From assembly GCA_902495025.1 (NCBI GenBank), contig CABUWB010000165.1, forward strand, positions 1 to 5,154: DNA of 5,154 bases, in the 5' to 3' direction. A program made the translations under genes and the position numbers. Under the pieces are notes generated by a model, which had not been told where the DNA came from, made no database searches, and saw only the letters and a program-made list of their open reading frames with translations. Shown one piece after another: positions 1 through 5,154 of the stretch. The stretch comes from an uncultured Eubacteriales bacterium (GTDB taxonomy: Bacteria; Bacillota; Clostridia; Lachnospirales; CAG-274). Numbering within the stretch: position 1 is the stretch's first letter; the number at the start of each line of letters is the position of its first letter.

Positions 1-129
1 ACGCTCTACCTTGCCGTTTATAACTGATACCGAGTTTTTTCTGTTGTCCTCTATAAAAATTTCGGCAAAATCCGCACCTGTGGATAGCGCCGTATCAAGT
101 ATATTGTATGCTGTCCTTCTGTCTAACAT
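1..129 (-). CDS. TldD/PmbA-family protein, N-terminal fragment (cut by window edge)
   Basis: Only the first 43 codons are present; the gene continues past the left edge. The ATG (129-127) is preceded by a strong AGGAGG (141-136) at 6 nt, so the start is secure. The peptide contains GADFAEIFIEDNRKNSVSV followed by INGKVER, which resembles the N-terminus of TldD-type proteins in Bacillota: an AE(I/L)F(x)E strand and then a (D/N)GK(V/I)E turn. Members of the family usually work as a TldD/PmbA (TldE) pair forming a metalloprotease that processes small modified peptides and antitoxins. The zinc-binding HExxxH region lies in the missing part, so activity cannot be judged. The start resembles TldD more than PmbA, but 43 residues do not settle it. 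The gene is divergent from the methionine synthase genes and has no visible functional link to them. Confidence 0.65.
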   Translation of the reverse strand, partial: MLDRRTAYNILDTALSTGADFAEIFIEDNRKNSVSVINGKVER

Positions 130-172
130 ATCCTTCCTCCTTAAAAATTTCAAGTTAATTTTGCGTAGATAA

Positions 173-178
173 ATTATA
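173..178 (-). promoter_or_regulatory. Possible -10 box for the TldD-like gene
   Basis: Read on the minus strand this is a perfect TATAAT, with the start codon 43 nt downstream and an AGGAGG site between them. No good -35 hexamer stands at 16-18 nt (CAAGAA at 201-196 is the closest by position). The box overlaps the outer AT-rich stem of the hairpin array, so the match could reflect that repeat rather than a promoter. Confidence 0.3.
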
Positions 179-250
179 TTACAAGAAGCTAACGCTTCTT
201 GTCACTGTGTCGCTTTGCTCCACAGCACCCTGCTTTGCAGGGCAATATAA
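174..250. repeat. Multi-arm palindromic element A (three hairpins inside a closing stem)
   Basis: An outer TTATATT (174-180) pairs perfectly with AATATAA (244-250). Inside lie three successive hairpins. The first has a 9-bp stem with a TAAC loop (181-189/194-202). The second has a 5-bp CTGTG/CACAG stem with a larger partly paired loop (205-209/221-225). The third has a 6-bp CCCTGC/GCAGGG stem with a TTT loop (228-233/237-242). Linkers between arms are 0-2 nt. No arm ends in a U-tract, so this is not a typical terminator. No tRNA, riboswitch or other RNA family is recognised. The compact symmetric layout suggests a dispersed palindromic repeat or MITE-like insertion, which is inference. Confidence 0.55.
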
Positions 251-330
251 CTAACCTTTAGGCAAGCCTAAAGCTAACTTATCATCGCAAAAAAGAAATA
301 AATTTCTTTTTTGCGATGGTAAGTTATATT
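244..330. repeat. Palindromic element B with a 24-bp perfect-type hairpin
   Basis: Two palindromes follow element A. CTTTAGGC/GCCTAAAG (256-263/266-273) is an 8-bp inverted repeat separated by 2 nt. The second is a long stem of 24 consecutive pairs, one of them G-T (275-298/303-326), closed by a TAAA loop. A competing outer pairing joins 244-256 to 318-330 with 12 of 13 positions matched and encloses both arms. The segment 244-250 therefore has two possible partners, 174-180 and 324-330. The long hairpin has internal A and T runs but no T-tract after it, so a terminator role is weak. Elements A and B may be one composite repeat. Confidence 0.55.
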
Positions 331-404
331 ATAACATATATTTTATCATCGATAAACATAAATTTGAAACTATTGGGTCAAAGCATATAAAAACAAAAAA
401 ATTA

Positions 405-433
405 TTCACATATTTCCCGATTTATGATATACT
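405..433 (+). promoter_or_regulatory. Sigma-A type promoter of the methionine synthase unit
   Basis: TTCACA at 405-410 matches five of six positions of the -35 consensus. A 17-nt spacer follows, then TATACT at 428-433 as -10, preceded by TG plus one base (425-427), the extended -10 motif. Transcription would start near 440, leaving a leader of roughly 25 nt before the ATG. That is too short for a riboswitch. Confidence 0.75.
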
Positions 434-451
434 ATACCTTGATTACTTATT

Positions 452-458
452 AAAGAGG
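452..458 (+). promoter_or_regulatory. Ribosome binding site that selects the ATG at 466
   Basis: AAAGAGG ends 1 nt before an ATG at 460 and 7 nt before a second in-frame ATG at 466. Only the second has normal spacing, so translation most likely starts at 466 and gives a protein two residues shorter than the longest reading. Confidence 0.7.
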
Positions 459-465
459 TATGAAA

Positions 466-1143
466 ATGATTACGCTTGATAAAATAAACAGGGCAGAGGC
501 TATGCGTTATATGGGGCTTGGCAGCTCCGAGCCTGAAAAGGCGATAGCCGATATTATAGATAGCTGTGAAAAGGAGCTGCTGCGTGTTATACGTCCGCTT
601 TACACCTATGCAGTATTTGACATAAGCCACACAGCAGACGGCATTGAGGTTGTAAACACACCGCTTTTGCTTACCGGCAGTGCAATAAAAAACCACCTTG
701 CGGGCTGTACAAGTGCAGTGCTGCTTGCTGCCACCTTAGGCATTGAGGCGGATAAAATCATAAAGCGCTTTCAGGTTTCCGACCTTACAAGTGCGCTTGC
801 CTCTGACTCGCTTGCCTCGGCGGCAATTGAGCAGGTGTGCAACGCCGCCGAGGAGGAAATAAGGCAGAATATAGCTCCGCTTAATATGACGTGGCGCTTT
901 TCACCTGGCTATGGTGATTTGCCGATTGATTTGCAGCGTACGTTTTTAACTGTTTTAAACGCACAAAAAAGGATTGGTCTTACCGTAACTGACAGCCTTA
1001 TAATGCTGCCGTCAAAATCCGTTACGGCAATTATAGGACTTAGTGAAAAGGAAATAGAAAAACGCAGGCAGGGCTGTGCGGTATGCAATATGCGTGGTAC
1101 CTGTCAATTCAGAAAAAGAGGTGAACGCTGTGTCGGTTATTGA
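466..1143 (+). CDS. Stand-alone methionine synthase activation (AdoMet-binding) domain protein
   Basis: This 225-residue protein corresponds to the C-terminal reactivation domain of cobalamin-dependent methionine synthase, here encoded separately. In the fused enzyme this domain binds S-adenosylmethionine and remethylates cob(II)alamin after one-electron reduction, rescuing enzyme that has oxidised during turnover. RFSPGYG (residues 144-150) fits the RxxxGY AdoMet-binding motif. HLAGC (77-81), LLAATLG (86-92) and PSKSV (182-186) also match family blocks. It is shorter than the roughly 330-residue E. coli domain. The C-terminus has cysteines 204, 207, 213 and 222 (CX2C-X5-C-X8-C) among basic residues, which could bind a metal or iron-sulfur cluster (inference). 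An upstream ATG at 460 is possible but poorly spaced from its ribosome binding site. It overlaps metH by 14 nt, and both are expected to be cytoplasmic and to interact. A Thermotoga maritima counterpart (TM0269, beside MetH TM0268) is a known precedent. Confidence 0.88.
   Translation: MITLDKINRAEAMRYMGLGSSEPEKAIADIIDSCEKELLRVIRPLYTYAVFDISHTADGIEVVNTPLLLTGSAIKNHLAGCTSAVLLAATLGIEADKIIKRFQVSDLTSALASDSLASAAIEQVCNAAEEEIRQNIAPLNMTWRFSPGYGDLPIDLQRTFLTVLNAQKRIGLTVTDSLIMLPSKSVTAIIGLSEKEIEKRRQGCAVCNMRGTCQFRKRGERCVGY
1117..1121 (+). promoter_or_regulatory. Ribosome binding site for metH, inside the upstream gene
   Basis: AGAGG lies in the last codons of the activation-domain gene, 8 nt before the GTG at 1130. 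Other in-frame GTGs at 1076 and 1121 have no properly spaced site. This one therefore fixes the metH start and suggests translational coupling to the upstream reading frame. Confidence 0.7.
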
Positions 1144-3499
1144 TACATTATTTGAAAAAAAGGATTTTGTTTATCTGGACGGTGCCATGGGTACAATGCT
1201 TCAGGCAAAGGGACTTAAAACGGGTGAAATACCCGAGCTTTTAAACCTTACCTCGCCTGAAACGCTTGTTGATATACACAGGGAATATATTAATGCAGGC
1301 TCGGATATAGTTTATGCCAATACCTTTGGCGCAAACCGCTACAAGCTGGAGGAATGTTCCCACAGTGTTGAGGAAATAATTACCGCCGCCATAAAAAATG
1401 CAAAAAAGGCATGCGAGGGTACATCAACCCTTGTTGCCCTTGACATAGGACCGATAGGCAAGCTGCTGGAGCCTACGGGAGAGCTTACCTTTGAGGAAGC
1501 ATACGATATTTTTAAGGAGCAGATAATTGCAGGCAGCAAAGCAGGTGCAGACCTTGTTGTGTTTGAAACCATGACTGACCTTTACGAGCTGAAAGCAGGC
1601 GTGCTTGCTGCAAGGGAAAACAGCTCCCTGCCAATACTGTGTACAATGACCTTTGAGCAGAATATGCGTACCTTTACAGGCTGCAGCGTCCCTGCAATGG
1701 CGCTTACTCTGTCGGGGCTTGGAGTTAAGGCGATAGGTGTAAACTGCTCTCTTGGACCAAAGGAGCTTAAACCTGTTATTGAGGAGCTTTCACAGTGGAC
1801 AAGGCTGCCAATTATTATTAAGCCAAACGCAGGTCTGCCCGACCCTGCAACAGGCAAATACAATGTTTCCGCAGATGAATTTGCGGAGCTTTTTAAGGAG
1901 CTTGTGCCATACGGAATACGTGCGGTGGGCGGCTGCTGCGGCACAACACCGCAGTTTATCAGTGCCCTGCATAATTCGCTTGACGGTATGCACTGTGTAA
2001 TTGAGGAAAAGACTATTCCTGCTGCGGTATGTTCACCCAGCAGCACCGTTATTATTGACTCGCCGCGCATTATAGGCGAGCGTATTAATCCTACGGGCAA
2101 AAAGCTGTTTAAGCAGGCACTTATAAATAATGACATTGATTATATTTTAGGACAGGCTATTGAGCAGACGCAGGCTGGCGCAGACGTACTTGATGTAAAT
2201 GTTGGTCTGCCCGATATTGATGAAAAGGCTATGATGGTGCGCACTGTTAAGGCGCTGCAGGGCGTGGTTGATGTGCCCTTGCAGATTGACTCCACTGTAC
2301 CTGCGGTTGTTGAGGCGGCACTGCGCATTTATAACGGCAAGCCAATACTTAACTCCGTAAACGGTGAGGAAGGCTCGCTTAACACAATACTGCCGCTTGT
2401 AAAAAAATACGGTGCAGCTGTTGTGGGACTTACGCTTGATGAGGACGGCATACCCAAAACCGCCGAAAAGCGTTTTGCCATTGCAAAAAAGATTTTGGAG
2501 CGTGCCATGGCAATAGGTATTCCAAAGGAAGATGTATATATTGACTGCCTTACCCTTACCGCCTCTGCTGAGCAGGAAAATGTTATGCAGACCCTTTACG
2601 CTCTTAAAAGAGTTAAGGACGAATTAGGCTTAAAAACCGTTTTAGGTGTGTCAAATATCTCCTTTGGTCTGCCAAACAGGGGACTTATAAATTCTACATT
2701 CCTTACAATGGCTATGCAGAACGGACTTGATTTGCCTATCATTAACCCCAATGTGGCTGCCATGACGGGCGCAGTGCGTGCATTCAGACTGCTTACAAAT
2801 GTGGATAAAAACTCGGCGGAATATATAGCCGCATATAATGATGTAAAAACCGATGCTCCCATAAAGCATGCGGACGATATTACGCTTGACTATGCCATAG
2901 AGCATGGTTTAAAGAGTGAGGCAAGGCGCATAACCTCCGCACTGCTTGAAACAACCGACCCTATGACAATAATAAACGATATTATTATACCTGCACTTGA
3001 TAAGGCGGGCGCAGGGTTTGAAAGCGGCAAAATATTCCTGCCGCAGCTTATACTCTCCGCAGGCGTATCGCAGGAGGCTTTTGAGGTGTTAAAGGCACAC
3101 ATGATTAAGTCTGACTCCGCACCTGTAAACAGGGGCAAGGTTGTGCTTGCAACAGTTAAGGGTGATGTACATGACATAGGCAAAAACATTGTCAAGGTAT
3201 TGCTTGAAAACTACGGCTATACCGTAATTGACCTTGGCAAGGACGTGGACTACCAGACGGTGGTTGACGCAATAATCGAGCATAAGGTTAAGCTGGTGGG
3301 ACTTAGCGCACTTATGACAACCACCTTAGTTTCAATGAAGGAAACAATCGAGCTTATACACAAAAATAATCTGGATTGTAAAATTGTTGTCGGAGGTGCT
3401 GTGCTTACCCCTGAATATGCGGAAAAAATCAAAGCTGATTACTATGCAAAGGACGCAAAGGAAACGGTTGATATTGCAAAAATTGTTTTAGGAAATTAA
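1130..3499 (+). CDS. metH: Cobalamin-dependent methionine synthase lacking the activation domain
   Basis: This 789-residue cytoplasmic enzyme transfers the methyl group of 5-methyltetrahydrofolate to homocysteine through cobalamin, making methionine and tetrahydrofolate. Three modules are visible. The homocysteine-binding barrel is at about 5-290 (LDGAMGT at 16-22), with zinc ligands C206 in GVNCSLGP and C269/C270 in GGCCGTTP. The pterin-binding barrel is at about 312-560 (IIGERINPTG at 314-323). The helical cap plus Rossmann cobalamin module is at about 600-789, with DVHDIG at 679-684 (H681 is the expected lower cobalt ligand), GLSALMT at 724-730 and VVGGA at 753-757. The protein ends just after the cobalamin domain; E. 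coli MetH is about 1,227 residues because it adds an activation domain. Here that function is supplied by the overlapping upstream gene. GTG at 1130 was chosen over earlier GTGs because of the AGAGG site 8 nt before it. All expected ligands are intact and there is no frameshift. A terminator follows directly. Confidence 0.95.
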   Translation: MSVIDTLFEKKDFVYLDGAMGTMLQAKGLKTGEIPELLNLTSPETLVDIHREYINAGSDIVYANTFGANRYKLEECSHSVEEIITAAIKNAKKACEGTSTLVALDIGPIGKLLEPTGELTFEEAYDIFKEQIIAGSKAGADLVVFETMTDLYELKAGVLAARENSSLPILCTMTFEQNMRTFTGCSVPAMALTLSGLGVKAIGVNCSLGPKELKPVIEELSQWTRLPIIIKPNAGLPDPATGKYNVSADEFAELFKELVPYGIRAVGGCCGTTPQFISALHNSLDGMHCVIEEKTIPAAVCSPSSTVIIDSPRIIGERINPTGKKLFKQALINNDIDYILGQAIEQTQAGADVLDVNVGLPDIDEKAMMVRTVKALQGVVDVPLQIDSTVPAVVEAALRIYNGKPILNSVNGEEGSLNTILPLVKKYGAAVVGLTLDEDGIPKTAEKRFAIAKKILERAMAIGIPKEDVYIDCLTLTASAEQENVMQTLYALKRVKDELGLKTVLGVSNISFGLPNRGLINSTFLTMAMQNGLDLPIINPNVAAMTGAVRAFRLLTNVDKNSAEYIAAYNDVKTDAPIKHADDITLDYAIEHGLKSEARRITSALLETTDPMTIINDIIIPALDKAGAGFESGKIFLPQLILSAGVSQEAFEVLKAHMIKSDSAPVNRGKVVLATVKGDVHDIGKNIVKVLLENYGYTVIDLGKDVDYQTVVDAIIEHKVKLVGLSALMTTTLVSMKETIELIHKNNLDCKIVVGGAVLTPEYAEKIKADYYAKDAKETVDIAKIVLGN

Positions 3500-3500
3500 A

Positions 3501-3543
3501 AAAAAGGGTGCTGGCACATTTGATTATGTGCCGACACCTTTTT
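3501..3543. terminator. Bidirectional intrinsic terminator between convergent genes
   Basis: GGCACAT (3513-3519) pairs with ATGTGCC (3526-3532) around a 6-nt TTGATT loop. A second block of pairing (GGGTG with CACC, plus an A-run with a T-run) extends the stem through a small internal mismatch and a bulged G. The T-run (3539-3543) follows on the plus strand and the A-run (3501-3505) provides one on the minus strand. It can therefore stop metH transcripts, beginning 1 nt after the stop codon, and also transcripts of the exporter gene. Confidence 0.85.
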
Positions 3544-3556
3544 ATATATTTAATTA

Positions 3557-4921
3557 TTATGCAGCCGCTGTTCGTCTGCTTTCATTATTCTTTTTAATAT
3601 AGGTAATAATAAAGGCAGTTATAATGGCGGTTGATGTAATTATCCAGCTTATTGGATACACCGCAAGCAGTCCCTGCAGCGTATTAAAGTATTTAAACAC
3701 AGTGTTGACATACACAAGTCTTAAACCGCACACACCCACAATTGAAATAACGGCAGGTATGGCAGAGTGTCCCATACCTCTTAGCGCACCTGAAAAGGTT
3801 TCAATAAGTCCGTTTACCACCTGAAAGCCCAGTATAACGTGCATACGCACAATACCCCATTTCATAACCTCCGCATCTGTTGTGAACAGCGAAAGCAGCT
3901 CCCTGTCAAATATAAGAAATACGCTTACAACTGCTGCAACCGATAGAAGCATCATGCCAGCGGTACGCATAACAATCTGTAAACAGCGTTTAAGGTTGCC
4001 TGCACCCATATTCTGGCTTACAAAGGTAGTACAGGTCTGACCGTAGGCACTGAGTACATAAAAGGTGTAGTATTCAAAGTTAAGTGCCGCCGAGCTGCCT
4101 GCAACAACCACAGAGCCAAAGGTATTAAGCGCACCCTGTATACATACGTTGGAAAATGAAAATACTATACCCTGAACACCCGCAGGCACACCTATTCTTG
4201 CAACCTCTTTCAATATGCCCTTATCCGCTTTAAGCTGCTTTAAATCAAGGTGTATAATGCTCTTTTCCTTTATAAGAAAAAGTATAATGAGCGATGAGCT
4301 TACAAGATTTGAGGCAACGGTTGCAATACCTACGCCTGCAACGCTCATTTTGCATACTATAACAAAAAACAGGTTGAGCAGTACATTTATAACGCCCGAT
4401 ACCGTAAGGCAGATAAGCGGACGCCTTGTATCGCCTATACTCCTTAAAAGTGCTGAGCCAAAATTATATAGCATAATAAAAGGCATACCGCAAAAATAAA
4501 TACGCATATACTTTGTGGCAAGCGGCAGCACGTCCTCCGGGGTTGACATAAACTCCAGTATCGGCTTTATTATAAGCTGACCTAATATAAGCAGTACAAA
4601 GCCGCTTACAAGTGCAAGCAGTATTGAGGAATGTACAGTGCGCCTGACAGCGTCCTCATTATTCTGCCCTATGTATTTTGCCGCAACAACATTTGCGCCT
4701 ATCGAAAGACCTACAAACAGGTTTATCAAAAGTCCTATTACAGGGCCTGTGCTGCCTACCGCCGCAAGCGGTGCACTGCCTGCATATCTGCCTACAACCG
4801 CAACATCGGCAGAGTTAAAAAGCTGCTGCAGTATGCTGCTTGCTGCAAGCGGCAGGGCAAAGAGTAAAATTTTATCAGATATTGAACCGTTAAGCATATC
4901 CATTCCTTTTTTACGGCTCAT
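3557..4921 (-). CDS. MATE-family multidrug/metabolite exporter
   Basis: This 454-residue polytopic inner-membrane protein belongs to the MATE (MatE/NorM-DinF) family, whose members export cationic drugs or metabolites in exchange for Na+ or H+. About twelve hydrophobic segments are readable, in two pseudo-symmetric halves. The N-terminal half opens with FALPLAASSILQQLFNSADV (21-40), including an acidic residue in TM1 (D39), and carries the loop motif ALLRSIGDTRRPL (157-169). The second half starts near 238 and carries the equivalent GALRGMGHSAIP (378-389). Length is normal for the family and the tail is basic (KKNNESRR). The start is at 4921 because AGGAAG (4936-4931) precedes it by 9 nt. An in-frame ATG at 4942 lacks a ribosome site and lies only about 6 nt after the predicted transcription start. 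ATGs at 4903 and 4897 are weaker alternatives. The substrate cannot be told from sequence. The gene is monocistronic within the window. Confidence 0.92.
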   Translation of the reverse strand: MSRKKGMDMLNGSISDKILLFALPLAASSILQQLFNSADVAVVGRYAGSAPLAAVGSTGPVIGLLINLFVGLSIGANVVAAKYIGQNNEDAVRRTVHSSILLALVSGFVLLILGQLIIKPILEFMSTPEDVLPLATKYMRIYFCGMPFIMLYNFGSALLRSIGDTRRPLICLTVSGVINVLLNLFFVIVCKMSVAGVGIATVASNLVSSSLIILFLIKEKSIIHLDLKQLKADKGILKEVARIGVPAGVQGIVFSFSNVCIQGALNTFGSVVVAGSSAALNFEYYTFYVLSAYGQTCTTFVSQNMGAGNLKRCLQIVMRTAGMMLLSVAAVVSVFLIFDRELLSLFTTDAEVMKWGIVRMHVILGFQVVNGLIETFSGALRGMGHSAIPAVISIVGVCGLRLVYVNTVFKYFNTLQGLLAVYPISWIITSTAIITAFIITYIKKNNESRRTAAA

Positions 4922-4930
4922 TGTAAAACA

Positions 4931-4936
4931 CTTCCT
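4931..4936 (-). promoter_or_regulatory. Ribosome binding site for the MATE gene, deciding its start
   Basis: On the minus strand AGGAAG stands 9 nt before the ATG at 4921. It lies downstream of the more distal ATG at 4942, so it cannot serve that codon. Confidence 0.65.
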
Positions 4937-4955
4937 TTTCATAATCTGGAAATTA

Positions 4956-4984
4956 ATTCTAGCACAAAGCTAAATTTATTTCAA
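4956..4984 (-). promoter_or_regulatory. Sigma-A type promoter of the MATE gene
   Basis: Read on the minus strand, TTGAAA (4984-4979) and TAGAAT (4961-4956) are separated by exactly 17 nt, and TG plus one base precedes the -10 (extended -10). Each hexamer has five of six consensus bases. Transcription is expected to start near 4949, giving a leader of about 27 nt before the chosen ATG. No operator can be assigned with confidence. Confidence 0.75.
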
Positions 4985-5054
4985 GGGGAGCACTGATTAA
5001 TTCACTAAAACAGGTTTGAGATAAAATTTTCTAGACCAACGAAAACGACCGCAG

Positions 5055-5140
5055 GCGCAGTACGGTTTCAAAATTATACGATAATTTTGAAAGTCCGCAG
5101 GACTTCAAATTTTACAAGTAAAATTTGAACCTTGCTGCGT
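5055..5140. repeat. Four-way-junction palindromic element (three abutting hairpins in a closing stem)
   Basis: Three hairpins follow one another without spacer. The first has a 12-bp stem with a 3-nt ACG loop (5066-5077/5081-5092). The second is GTCC/GGAC around GCA (5093-5096/5100-5103), extendable by two pairs at the expense of its neighbours. The third is a 12-bp inverted repeat separated by AA (5104-5115/5118-5129). The flanks 5055-5065 and 5130-5140 pair at 10 of 11 positions, counting two G-T pairs, and close the structure. No T-tract follows and no known RNA family is recognised. It resembles element A in architecture but not in arm sequence. A mobile palindromic repeat or a structured RNA are both possible. 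Confidence 0.55.
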
Positions 5141-5154
5141 TAAGGGAGTTTGAG

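Larger units (their letters stand above)
130..465. other. Divergent intergenic region between the TldD-like gene and the methionine synthase unit
   Basis: This 336-nt region carries the ribosome binding site of the minus-strand gene, hairpin elements A and B, an AT-rich stretch (about 331-404) and the rightward promoter with its short leader. The AT-rich stretch contains one more small palindrome, TTTATC/GATAAA (342-347/351-356). No convincing small ORF, tRNA or cobalamin or S-adenosylmethionine riboswitch is visible. Confidence 0.6.

Noticed and set aside
181..242. tRNA or cloverleaf RNA gene in the left hairpin array
   Set aside because: There is no T-loop, D-loop or acceptor consensus, and the arms do not have tRNA lengths.
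174..330. CRISPR array
   Set aside because: The hairpins have different sequences. There is no regularly spaced direct repeat and no spacer pattern.
460..465. ATG at 460 as the start of the activation-domain gene
   Set aside because: The AAAGAGG site ends only 1 nt before it. The ATG at 466 has 7-nt spacing and is preferred.
406..696. Minus-strand open frame opposite the promoter and activation gene
   Set aside because: It has no ribosome binding site or recognisable domain and is antisense to a supported gene.
1076..1129. GTG at 1076 (or 1121) as the start of metH
   Set aside because: It would overlap the upstream gene by 68 nt, add residues not seen at the MetH N-terminus, and lack a spaced ribosome site. 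GTG 1130 has AGAGG at 8 nt.
1582..2136. Long minus-strand open frame of 184 codons opposite metH
   Set aside because: It lies wholly inside the well-supported metH gene, matches no recognisable family, and its low-complexity Ser/Ile-rich translation is typical of an antisense shadow.
4638..4973. Plus-strand open frame across the 5' end of the MATE gene
   Set aside because: It is antisense to clear transmembrane-coding sequence and covers the MATE promoter. No family resemblance is seen.
4993..5003. Imperfect inverted repeat TGATTAATTCA upstream of the MATE promoter as a MarR/TetR-type operator
   Set aside because: Only three bases per side pair cleanly in very AT-rich DNA, and no regulator gene is nearby, so it is not distinguishable from chance.

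Overview
The window looks like chromosomal DNA of a gut-type anaerobic Clostridia member (Bacillota, Oscillospiraceae-like). The grounds are AGGAGG-type Shine-Dalgarno sites, moderate-to-low GC, a MetH that lacks its C-terminal activation domain with a separate activation gene beside it, and protein sequences that read as clostridial. The assignment is by eye and family-level at best.

Layout. Positions 1-129 (minus) hold the first 43 codons of a TldD/PmbA-type protein that runs off the left edge. Positions 130-465 are a divergent intergenic region packed with abutting hairpins (about 174-330), followed by a strong extended -10 promoter that reads rightward. Positions 466-1143 encode a stand-alone methionine synthase activation-domain protein. 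Positions 1130-3499 encode a three-module cobalamin-dependent methionine synthase (MetH) whose GTG start lies inside the previous gene. A bidirectional hairpin terminator (3501-3543) separates this pair from a convergent MATE-family membrane exporter (4921-3557, minus), which has its own consensus promoter. The right edge (4985-5154) is noncoding. It holds a second array of abutting hairpins that can fold into an almost gap-free four-way junction.

How the genes work together. The two plus-strand genes form one functional unit. MetH transfers a methyl group from methyltetrahydrofolate to homocysteine through cobalamin. The small upstream protein supplies the AdoMet-binding reactivation function that is fused to the C-terminus of MetH in organisms such as E. 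coli. They share a promoter and overlap by 14 nt, so translational coupling is likely. The exporter and the TldD-like gene have no evident metabolic link to them.

The coding genes belong to known families. The least explained material is the intergenic DNA: two structurally similar multi-arm palindromic elements flank the three complete genes. They could be copies of a dispersed non-autonomous repeat family or structured RNAs, and the window alone cannot decide between these.
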